DNA from: Bacteroidia bacterium
GTDB lineage: Bacteria; Bacteroidota; Bacteroidia; Cytophagales; Cyclobacteriaceae
Length of the DNA: 8,909 nucleotides
Direction of reading: 5' to 3'
NCBI GenBank assembly: GCA_012031955.1
Contig: JAAURZ010000065.1
Coordinates: forward strand, 1-8,909
A program made the translations under genes and the position numbers. The notes beneath the pieces are model-generated. The model made no database searches. It was not told the origin of the DNA and was given only the letters and a program-made list of their open reading frames with translations. Positions 1 through 7,176 of the stretch are shown one piece after another. How positions within the stretch are numbered: position 1 is the first letter of the stretch; the number at the start of each line of letters is the position of its first letter.

Positions 1-60
1 ATGAACGTAGGGCTTGATGCGCACGTGCGCGGCTTCGATAGACGCTTTTGTGATCATCAT
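1..60 (-). CDS. Threonine/serine dehydratase-like PLP enzyme, N-terminal fragment (runs off the window)
   Basis: Reading the minus strand from position 60 gives an uninterrupted 20-codon start: MMITKASIEAAHVRIKPYVH. The pattern of an Ile-x-x-Ala-His-x-Arg-Ile-x-x-Tyr-x-His run is typical of the extreme N-terminus of fold-type II PLP enzymes of the threonine ammonia-lyase/serine racemase group, where the next residues are usually Arg-Thr-Pro. Those enzymes deaminate threonine or serine in the cytoplasm. The ATG lies 2 bp after the polA stop codon on the same strand, so co-transcription and translational coupling with polA are likely. A second ATG directly follows and could be the true start. 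The PLP lysine and the glycine-rich loop lie outside the window, so the family call rests on the N-terminal pattern alone. Confidence 0.6.
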   Translation of the reverse strand, partial: MMITKASIEAAHVRIKPYVH

Positions 61-62
61 TT

Positions 63-2788
63 TCAATGGGCCTCCAGCCAGTTTTTACCAACACCCTCCT
101 CCACCTCCATGGGTACTTCCAGGTTCACGGCGTGCTTCATTAGGTTGCGAATATTTTCCTTTACCGTGTCAACTTCATCTTTGTGAAGATCGAAGATGAG
201 TTCATCATGTACCTGCATGATCATCCTGGTCTTGAGTTTTTCTTTCTTCAGCCAGCGGTCAATATCCACCATGGCTATCTTGATAATATCGGCGGCACTA
301 CCCTGGATCGGTGCATTGATTGCGTTGCGCTCGGCAAAGCCGCGGGTGGCCATGTTGCGCGAATTGATGTCGCGCAGGTACCGACGTCGGCCAAGTATCG
401 TCTGCACATACTCGGTTTCGCGCGCCTCCAGGATGGAGTTGTCCATGTAGCGCTTGATGGCGGGGAACTCCTCAAAGTATGCCTTGATGATCTCCGACGC
501 TTCGCTTCGCGGAATGCCCAGGTTTTGTGCAAGGCCGAAGGCCGTGCTGCCATACAGGATGCCGAAGTTTACCTCTTTTGCCTTGCGACGCATGTTCGGG
601 TCTACCTGGTCGATCGGTACTTTGAAAACCTTGGCGGCCGTGGCTGTGTGAATGTCGCGGCCGGTGCGAAATGCTTCGATCATGGTTTCATCTTTCGCGA
701 ACGAGGCTGCAATGCGGAGTTCGATCTGCGAGTAGTCGGCGGACATAAATAGGTAGTCGTCGCTGCGCGGGATAAACGCTTTTCTGATTTGCCTGCCCTT
801 CTCTGTTCGAATCGGGATGTTTTGCAAGTTGGGATTGTTGGAGCTCAGGCGGCCTGTCACGGCCCACGCCTGGCGGTAATCGGTATGTACGCGACCATCG
901 CGCGCACTAATCATCTTGGGCAGCGCATCCACGTACGTGCTGCGCAGCTTTTCATACTCGCGAAAGTCAAGAATTTTCTTGGCGATCTCGTGCTCCGACG
1001 CCAGGCCCTGTAGCACGTCTTCGCCGGTGGCATATTGGCCGGACTTGGTTTTCTTCGGCTTATCGATGAGTTTCAGTCGCTCAAATAAAACTTCGCCAAG
1101 TTGTTTCGGCGACGCAATGTTGAACTGCGCGCCGGCGAGGTTGAAAATTTCCGTTTGAACTTTTTCACTTTCGTTCCGGAGTTCGTCCGACATCACGGCG
1201 AGCGCCTCCACGTCTATCATCACGCCCTCGTATTCCATACCGGCCAGTATGCTCACCAAAGGCATCTCCACATCGTTCATGAGGTTGGTGTGTCCTCTCT
1301 CTTTAATTTCGGCTTCGATGGCCGGCTGCATCTGCAGCGAGAGGTCCGCCTTCTCTCCGAGCAAATCCACCACCGACTTTTCACCTTCCGGTACAGGTTG
1401 ATAGTTGAGATACTGTTTGCAGAGAATGACAAAGTCGTGTGCTGCTTCAGGTTCGATGAGGTAGTGGGCAAGCATCGTGTCGAAGTGTGCGCCGCCCAGT
1501 TGTATGCCCACGCGCTTAAGCGCCAGTATGGTGGCCTTGAGGTTATGACCGGTCTTGCCGATCTGCTCGCTTTCGAGGTAGGTCTTGAAGTCGGTTAACT
1601 GATTTCCAGCGTCGGTTTCATCTTCAAACACCGCCACATACGCGTGACCCTTGGTGAAAGAAAAGGCCAGTGCGCGGAGTGTCGCTTCGAAACCAAGCCC
1701 TTCCAGCGCCGAGTCCAGGGCACAGTGTTTGCTTTTTTTAAGTTCGTCGAGCAGCTTTCGTTTCGAGTCCCCCTCTCGCACAAGCGTGTATGCACCCCCT
1801 GTGAATGACGCCTGCTCCGAGACCTTCGCGACGGGCAGCGACGGGCCCGATCCAAACATGGAAAGTTGCGCGCTTCTAGGAGCTGTGGCAACTGTAGCGC
1901 CTCCACTGGTTTCAGCAAAAGTGCGGCTCGCGATTCCCTTGAATTCCAGTTCAGCGAAAATAGGTTTGAGGATCTCGGCATCCGGACCCTTGTACTTCAG
2001 GGCCTCTTCATCAAACAAGATGGGCATGTCGGAAATAATGGTGGCTAGTTTTTTTGACAGGATCGCCTGTTCGCCATACGTCTCCACCAATTCCTTTTGC
2101 TTGCCTTTCAACTCTTGGGCGTGCGTCACAATGTTTTCCACGCTGCCATATTTTTTCAAGAGTGTGGCGGCAGTCTTGGGCCCTACGCCAGGTATGCCGG
2201 GTATGTTATCCGACGAGTCGCCCTGCAGGCCAAGTATGTCCGTCACTTGCGACACGTTTTCGATATCCCATTTTCACACACTTCCTGCACGCCCATAATG
2301 TCGACGGCATTGCCCATGTACGCGGGCTTATAAAGCCACACGTGCTCGCCTACCAGTTGGCCGAAGTCTTTGTCGGGTGTCATCATGTAAACTTCGAACC
2401 CCGCCTGGGCAGCCTGCTTCGAAAGCGTGCCGATGATATCGTCGGCTTCGTAGCCATCCATTTCAATTATCGGAACATTGTAGCCCCGTATAATCTCTTT
2501 CACCTTCGGAATTCCGTACCGGATATCTTCCGGAGTCTCTTGCCGGGTGGCTTTGTACTCGGAAAAAATTTCGTCGCGAAAAGTTTTTGCTGCCGTATCG
2601 AAAGCTACACCGATGTGCGTGGGCTTTTGTTTTTGAATTACTTCGAGTAACGTATTGGTGAACCCGAACGGCACGGAAGTATTGATGCCACGCGAATTGA
2701 TGCGCGGTGTTTTTGTGAATGCAAAGTGCGCACGGTAAATGAGCGCATACGCATCGAGCAGGAAGAGTTTCTTATCAGGTTTCGACAT
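63..2788 (-). CDS. polA: DNA polymerase I (single-base frameshift in the given sequence; proofreading site degenerate)
   Basis: Repair and Okazaki-fragment polymerase of the cytoplasm. It appears as two overlapping minus-strand frames (2788-2243 and 2255-63). Adding one T to the plus-strand run at 2271-2274 (one A in the coding strand) joins them into 908 residues, a normal PolA length. The 5'-nuclease domain (about residues 1-290) keeps its acidic metal ligands: D12, D64, the EADD motif at 114-117, D139/D141 and D191/D194, followed by a helix-hairpin-helix GIPGVGPKTA. The polymerase domain has motif A (DYSQIELR, D685), motif B (R734, K738, F742, Y746) and motif C (VHDE, D862/E863). The central 3'-5' exonuclease domain is present, but three of its four acidic catalytic residues are replaced: DTE is DSA at 359-361, the exo II Asp is T420, and the exo III Tyr/Asp are L476/K480. 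The start at 2788 gives the standard N-terminus, with LLDAYALIYRAHF close behind it. It is divergent from the Uma2 gene and ends 2 bp before the dehydratase-like gene. Confidence 0.96.
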
Positions 2789-2874
2789 AAGGAATGCAAA
2801 GTAGCGAGTAGACGGTCAAGAATTCAATAAAAATTCCGAAATAAAACTCGGTCAAATTTGAGTAATTTTGAGAT
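2789..2874. promoter_or_regulatory. Divergent intergenic spacer between polA and the Uma2 gene
   Basis: This AT-rich spacer must carry the start signals for polA (leftward) and the Uma2 gene (rightward). Visible structure is modest. A short inverted repeat CCGA-8 nt-TCGG lies at 2836-2851. Two similar octamers, AATTTGAG (2855-2862) and ATTTTGAG (2865-2872), sit 10 bp apart. On the minus strand TACTTTG (2803-2797) resembles a shortened -7 element, with a TTG 21 bp upstream, but it would leave polA almost leaderless. No convincing Shine-Dalgarno sequence precedes either start, as is usual in Bacteroidota. Confidence 0.45.
2863..2870 (+). promoter_or_regulatory. Candidate Bacteroidota -7 promoter element
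   Basis: TAATTTTG matches the Bacteroidota housekeeping -7 consensus TAnnTTTG at every defined position. No TTTG is seen at the expected distance upstream (about 2840), so the -33 half is missing or degenerate. The ATG at 2875 lies only 4 bp after the element, so a transcript started here would be leaderless or would begin just inside the annotated gene. The element may therefore be chance, or the Uma2 start may be the ATG at 2911. Confidence 0.3.
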
Positions 2875-3408
2875 ATGAACAACACGATAACACATCCGCC
2901 AAAAACGGCTATGGAAGTTTTCAGGATGTTGCCCGAGGGGACACGGGCCGAGGTTATCGACAACACTTTGTATATGTCTCCGTCACCTACTTCCAATCAC
3001 CAGGCAATTGTCGGTGAGCTCTTCTTTATGCTCTTCAGTCACGTCCGCCGGAACGGGTCCGGGCGGTTGTTTGTCGCACCGCTTGACGTGTATCTTGATG
3101 GCGAGTTGACAGTGGTTCAGCCTGATGTGATGTTCATTTCTACCCGAAGGGCGAACATCATAAGAAAAGACGGTATTCACGGCTCACCCGACGTGATATT
3201 CGAAGTGCTTTCGTCGCCCAACGCCAAACACGACACGGGCCGGAAAAAACTGCTCTATGCGCTGGCAGGCGTGCAGGAATACTGGATTATCAATCCGGAA
3301 ACGAAACGATGCATTGGATACACGCTGATAGACGACCGGTATGAACTGATTGCAGACATGGTAGCACAGATTCCTTCTGTTTGTTTTTCCCACACATTCG
3401 GCTTCTGA
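2875..3408 (+). CDS. Uma2 family (DUF820) PD-(D/E)XK nuclease-fold protein
   Basis: An intact 177-residue protein of the Uma2/DUF820 family, which has a restriction-endonuclease-like PD-(D/E)XK fold and no firmly established cellular role. The conserved N-terminal block (MLPEGTRAEVIDNTLYMSPSP) leads into the core. Candidate catalytic positions are the Asp in VQPDVMFIS (about residue 83), the Glu in PDVIFEVLS (about 107) and the Lys pair in GRKKLLYALAGVQEYWIINP. The protein ends with an aromatic FSHTFGF strand usual for the family. The start at 2875 keeps the PPKTAMEVF segment that I recall as common in Bacteroidota homologues; an internal ATG at 2911 is the alternative. No toxin-antitoxin partner, transposase or methyltransferase is adjacent. 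The acyl-CoA synthetase gene begins about 50 bp downstream on the same strand, so they may share a transcript. It is one of only two complete genes here free of an indel. Confidence 0.88.
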   Translation: MNNTITHPPKTAMEVFRMLPEGTRAEVIDNTLYMSPSPTSNHQAIVGELFFMLFSHVRRNGSGRLFVAPLDVYLDGELTVVQPDVMFISTRRANIIRKDGIHGSPDVIFEVLSSPNAKHDTGRKKLLYALAGVQEYWIINPETKRCIGYTLIDDRYELIADMVAQIPSVCFSHTFGF

Positions 3409-3462
3409 AGGCTTTTCTCTTTTTTTCTCACCCTCAAATAGTGTATTTTGATGGACCCTATT

Positions 3463-5132
3463 ATGTCCGATCAAAAAACTCCGCTTGACTTTTTCTATCA
3501 ATGGGAAAAACGGGTACCCAATCATCCCTTTCTGCGTCAACCGATAGACGGCACGTGGATCACTTACACATATAAGGAAGCTGGAACCGAGATACGAAAG
3601 GTGGCGACATGGCTGACTTCGTTGGCGATGCCTCCTCAGAGTAATGTGGCTATACTTTCCAAGAACTGTGCGCACTGGCTCATGACCGACCTGGCCATCA
3701 TGATGGCTGGTCATGTTTCGGTGCCCATCTACCCGATACTCACGGCGCCGGCCATTCGGCACCTGCTGGAACATAGCGAGAGCAAAGTGATCTTCGTCGG
3801 CAAACTAGATCAATACGAGCAACAAAAACCCGGCATACCCGAAGGCTTGATCCAGGCAAGCTTCCCGCACTATGGCGTGCCCGTTGAGAATCCGTGGAGC
3901 GAGATTCTAAAACAGTCTGAAGCAACGCCAGGAGAGGCGCGCCCGGCGCCGGATTCGCTGGCCACCATCATGTATTCGTCTGGCACTACCGGCTTCCCGA
4001 AAGGTGTCATGCTCACGCACGGCGCATTCGGCTTTGTAGGAGAGCGCGTGTGGAAGTATCTGAAGATGGACGCACACCAGCGTTACTTTTCGTATTTACC
4101 CCTTAGTCATATTGCCGAACGGGGTTTGCTTGAGATGTCGGCGCTTGCTTCCGGCAGCACCATCTCTTTCGCAGAGTCGCTGGATACATTTGCCGCCAAC
4201 CTACAGCAGGAGGAGCCAACCATTTTTGGGGGCGTGCCTCGAATTTGGGCAAAGTTCCAGGAAGGCGTGCTCACCAAACTCCCGCAAAAAAACTGGATGT
4301 GTTGCTGAAAATCCCCCTGGTAAACACCGTGATCAAGAGCACGATTAGGAAAAAACTCGGCATGCGAAAAGCACGGATCATGGTTTCGGGTGCGGCGCCC
4401 ATTCCCGTCAATCTTATTCACTGGTACAAAAGCCTGGGCATGGAGTTGGGCGAGATGTTCGGCATGACCGAGAACACAGCGTACTCGCACGCGAACTACG
4501 ACGGCATAAAAATCGGCACCGTGGGTAAGCTATGGCCCGATGCCGAGATGAAACTTTCGGACGAAGGCGAAATCCTCATAAGACACAAAGCCCTTATGCT
4601 GGGCTACTACAAAGATCCCGAAACAACGGCCTCCACTTTTACCAGTGACGGATTTCTGCGCACGGGCGATCGGGGCGCTGTGGATGCCGACGGCTTTCTC
4701 ACCGTGACCGGCCGCATGAAAGATCAATTCAAAACAGATAAGGGCAAGTTTATAGCGCCGGCGCCAATAGAACTCGCCCTGCTCGCCAACACCGACATCG
4801 AACAAGTGTGCGTGGTGGGCATGGGCATCCCGCAGCCCATCGCACTGGTTGTGCCGTCGGCGCAAGGATTGGCGAAGGAGAGGCATGCCTTCGAAACGAG
4901 CCTCGCAGACACATTGAAGGCGGTTAACAAGGGCCTTGAGAGTTATGAAAAACTACAGGCACTGGTGGTGATGCGGGCCGGTTGGACCATTGAGAATGGC
5001 CTGCTCACGCCATCGATGAAAGTAAAAAGATCGGAGGTTGAAAAAATTCACATGCAAAACTACCCGCGATGGTACGCTGAAAACACACCGGTAGTTTGGG
5101 AGCAACCTGACAACACTCTTCGCCAGCGCTGA
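3463..5132 (+). CDS. Long-chain acyl-CoA synthetase / AMP-dependent ligase (single-base frameshift in the given sequence)
   Basis: An ANL-superfamily adenylating enzyme that activates a fatty acid through an acyl-AMP and transfers it to CoA; the acyl-chain preference cannot be read from sequence. It is split into 3448-4308 and 4245-5132. The A run at 4286-4292 has seven bases where eight give the continuous protein (PQKKLDVLLKIP), making 556 residues from the ATG at 3463. Motifs in order: the P-loop YSSGTTGFPKG (about 171-181), PLSHIAERG, FGMTEN (about 333-338), RTGD (D403), GRMKDQFKTDKGKF (417-430) and the catalytic Lys in TPSMKVKR (K520). The order and spacing are those of the FadD15/bubblegum-like long-chain type, and PIYPILTA also fits. 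Starts at 3451 (ATG) or 3448 (TTG) are possible; 3463 gives the N-terminus MSDQKTPLDFFYQWEK, which fits the family. No membrane segment is evident; it is probably cytoplasmic or peripheral to the membrane. Confidence 0.93.
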
Positions 5133-5274
5133 CAATCATCAGTGCCACGACACGCGCGTTGGCCTACCTTCACATTTGTTCTTCAATCGATATATGAGTG
5201 GCTGTGCCCGATGGCCCACACAACGCCATGGTAAACCCGGCTATTCCATGTATCAATAAAAAATTATTACTAGG
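5133..5274. other. Intergenic region with no gene recognised
   Basis: These 142 bases separate the acyl-CoA synthetase stop from the reconstructed CBS-protein start. I find no tRNA-like TTCNANNC loop, no strong terminator hairpin with a T run, and no coding frame with family character. TTTG at 5175-5178 and TATATGAG at 5191-5198 loosely resemble promoter halves but sit only 12 bp apart, too close for a Bacteroidota promoter. The final 25 bases are AT-rich, as expected just upstream of a start. Confidence 0.5.
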
Positions 5275-5699
5275 ATGAAAAGCATGAGCCGGTCAGCAGC
5301 ATTATGACCAAAGATGTAGTTGTCGTTCAGATGGACGAAGGGTTGCGCCAGGTGGTTGACAAAATCAACCATTTCAAGATTCGTCACGTGCCGGTGTTGT
5401 CGGGCAACAAACTGGTGGGCATAGTAAGCCGAACGGACATCAACCGGCTTAGCTTCAGCGCCATCTTCCCGGGTGTTGAAACGGCAGACGACTCCATTCT
5501 TGATATGCTCACCATTGAGCAGGTGATGGTGCGCCACCCGAGGGTGGTGACGCGAGGCACCGACATCCGCGAAGTGGCGGAAATACTTTCAACTGAAGAA
5601 TATCACGCCTTGCCCGTAGTCGATGATTCCGACGAAAACATGCTGTCGGGAATCGTGACTACCACCGACGTGATCAGGTACCTGCTGGCGCAATACTGA
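5275..5699 (+). CDS. Two-CBS-domain protein (start region carries a single-base deletion)
   Basis: A small cytoplasmic protein made only of a CBS (Bateman) pair, a module that usually binds adenine nucleotides such as AMP, ATP or SAM and regulates a partner; the partner is unknown. The uninterrupted frame starts at ATG 5304, but family members begin about ten residues earlier. Adding one A to the run at 5278-5281 gives ATG at 5275 and MKKHEPVSSIMTKDVV, the usual N-terminus, for 141 residues. CBS1 carries HVPVLSGNKLVGIVSRTDI (about 43-61). CBS2 carries IEQVMVRHPRVV, then ALPVVDDSDENMLSGIVTTTDV near the C-terminus. The GIVSRTDI and GIVTTTDV endings hold the Thr-Asp pair that commonly contacts the ribose of bound nucleotides. 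It converges with the dienelactone hydrolase gene, with only 8 bp between the stops. Confidence 0.9.
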
Positions 5700-5707
5700 A
5701 CCCGCAA

Positions 5708-6551
5708 TCACTTCAGCCGCGCAGCGAAGTATTCCACTGTGTGTTTGTACGCATCGTTGAAAGCCGCTTCGTTGTACACCGTGTTACTCGGATTGGCAAA
5801 CCCGTGACCGGCATCGTAGGGTCTGATGTTCACTTTCTTGCCGGCCGCATTCATGTTGGCGTCAAACTTGTCCATCACTTGTTTTGTAATATACTGGTCT
5901 TGTGTCGCCCATATATTAAGTACGTCACAATTGAGACCTTTCAGGCGGGTGACATCGTCTTCGGGCATGCCATAATACATTACACAAGCAACGGCCTGCT
6001 TACCCACGGTGAGCGCGGCCTGCAGCGACTGGCCTCCGCCAAAGCACCATCCAATGGTGCCGACACGCGCATCCTTTCCGGCAAAAGCCAATGCGCCGAG
6101 CACAATCGCATTACCCCGTTCTTGTTTGAATGCCTGCATGTATTTGGCGGCGTTCTCGCGATCGGTGGCGAGATTGCCGTCATACATATCCAAGGCAAGT
6201 ACGTTCACGTTGCCAGGTCTTTGTATAGATCTTCGCTCAGGCGTTTTATGTTGTCATTGAGTCCCCACCATTCCTGAAAGACGAAAACCCAATTGTTGGA
6301 CGGGGTCTTGGCTTTGATAAAATACGCATTAGCTGCCGTGCCGTCGGCGCAGCTCAGCTTGATCATCTCGCCGCCCTCTTCACTGATGTGATAGTAGACG
6401 CGAGGCATCTGGTGTTCTGCGTTGAAAGACTTGTTAGACGCAAAGAGTGCAAACTTCTCGGTTGCCGGTGTGTGGCAAACCGCTTCGGTGTTTTGTGCGA
6501 ACGCGCCAAGGCCCAGGGCAAGCGCGACCAGGGATAGTAGAATTTTTTCAT
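5708..6551 (-). CDS. Secreted dienelactone hydrolase family protein (two single-base frameshifts in the given sequence)
   Basis: An alpha/beta-hydrolase of the dienelactone hydrolase (carboxymethylenebutenolidase-like) family; the natural substrate is not predictable. It appears in three minus-strand pieces. Lengthening the run at 6543-6548 by one restores MKKILLSLVALALGLGAFAQ, a clear Sec signal peptide with likely cleavage after A19, so export to the periplasm is expected. Adding one base near 6209-6213 joins DLYKDLA to NVNVLALDMYDG. The reconstructed protein has 281 residues and the full catalytic set: nucleophile C170 in GWCFGGG, D219 in TQDQYI, H250 in DAGHGF, plus the conserved E94 in FQEWWGLND. 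No lipobox is seen. It follows the DinB-like gene by 49 bp on the same strand, so the two may be co-transcribed. It converges with the CBS gene, with 8 bp between stops and no obvious terminator. Confidence 0.91.
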
Positions 6552-6600
6552 TGGGTTAACAGGGTTAGTATTTCACAAACCCACAATCACGAAGTAATGT

Positions 6601-7071
6601 TCAATCTTTCAATTGTCCGGTAATCACGCGGTCGTAGGTAATAAAGTCGGTATTTACGGGCTCATAGCCCTTTTGTCGAAGCAACAGGGCAACCTGTCCG
6701 CGGTGGTAAGTGCCGTGGTTCACCAGGTGTATCATTATTTGCTCGACCTTGTTCTCGTAGGGATCACCTACGTAATTTTTGTAGACCAGCACACGGTCGA
6801 AATTGTCATTCTCTTCCACAAATGCGAGCCAGTTCTTCCCGACGTCGTCGGCCATGGTCATCAATTCCTTCAATTTGTAAAGTTGCCAGAGCGGGAATGG
6901 TGAAGTCGGCAGCCCCTTGATGCGGTTCAACCAAATGAATTGTGCCGACAGCACGTGACTCATCAGCGAGAGTATCTTTTCGTCGGCCACCTGTTGGCGG
7001 TTAAGGCAATCCAGCACGCGTTTGTTGGCCCACGCGTTATACTGATAGAGTTTTAGCAAATACGATTTCAT
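6601..7071 (-). CDS. DinB / YfiT-like four-helix-bundle metalloprotein
   Basis: An intact 156-residue protein of the DinB superfamily, small four-helix-bundle proteins that bind a divalent metal and include thiol-dependent (bacillithiol-type) S-transferases; the specific reaction here is unknown. The likely metal ligands are H39 in LMSHVLSAQ and the H119-x3-H123 pair in VNHGTYHRGQVALLLRQKG, a hallmark of the family. The N-terminus LLKLYQYNAWANKRVL matches the usual first helix, so the start is set at the ATG at 7071. The frame stays open upstream to 7134, but that extension has no family character. There is no signal peptide, so it should be cytoplasmic. It lies upstream of the dienelactone hydrolase in the same direction and is divergent from the amidase gene across 105 bp. 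Confidence 0.9.
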   Translation of the reverse strand: MKSYLLKLYQYNAWANKRVLDCLNRQQVADEKILSLMSHVLSAQFIWLNRIKGLPTSPFPLWQLYKLKELMTMADDVGKNWLAFVEENDNFDRVLVYKNYVGDPYENKVEQIMIHLVNHGTYHRGQVALLLRQKGYEPVNTDFITYDRVITGQLKD

Positions 7072-7176
7072 GAAAGAGCAACTAACAAGGCTTACAATTT
7101 TAGGGTGACAATTTTTCAACGGACGGTAATGCACCCGACAAAGTCATTCGCTAGCTTTATCAGGGAAACCTTCGCT
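7072..7176. promoter_or_regulatory. Divergent spacer between the DinB-like gene and the amidase
   Basis: This 105-bp spacer must hold start signals for both flanking genes. TAGCTTTA on the plus strand (7152-7159) matches TAnnTTTG at all defined positions but the last. TAAAATTG on the minus strand (7103-7096 region) likewise matches except one base. Neither has a TTTG at the usual -33 distance. The stretch stays open in the amidase frame from 7105, but that leader lacks family similarity and would place the signal peptide internally. Confidence 0.3.

Noticed and set aside
2243..2288. Programmed ribosomal frameshift in polA
   Set aside because: There is no heptameric slippery sequence with a downstream structure, PolA does not use recoding, and similar breaks occur in four unrelated genes nearby.
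1651..2298. Long plus-strand open frame (215 codons) antisense to polA
   Set aside because: It lies opposite a strongly conserved polA coding sequence, is rich in Ser/Ala/Pro with no recognisable motif, and is a shadow of the polA codon bias.
2875..3408. Uma2 gene as part of a defence or toxin-antitoxin system
   Set aside because: No antitoxin-like, methyltransferase, helicase or mobile-element gene is adjacent; the neighbours are polA and an acyl-CoA synthetase.
5175..5198. TTTG plus TATATGAG as a promoter for the CBS gene
   Set aside because: The spacing is only 12 bp and the second half matches TAnnTTTG poorly.
6562..6582. Inverted repeat GGGTT-11 nt-AACCC between the DinB-like gene and the dienelactone hydrolase
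   Set aside because: A 5-bp stem with a long loop and no T run is too weak to call a terminator or operator.
7072..7134. N-terminal extension of the DinB-like frame to 7134
   Set aside because: The family's first helix begins just after the ATG at 7071; the extra 21 residues do not resemble any DinB N-terminus.
7105..7176. N-terminal extension of the amidase frame from 7105
   Set aside because: It would bury the clear signal peptide that begins at 7177, and its sequence has no family character. The overlap with the upstream region of DinB is better read as a divergent spacer.
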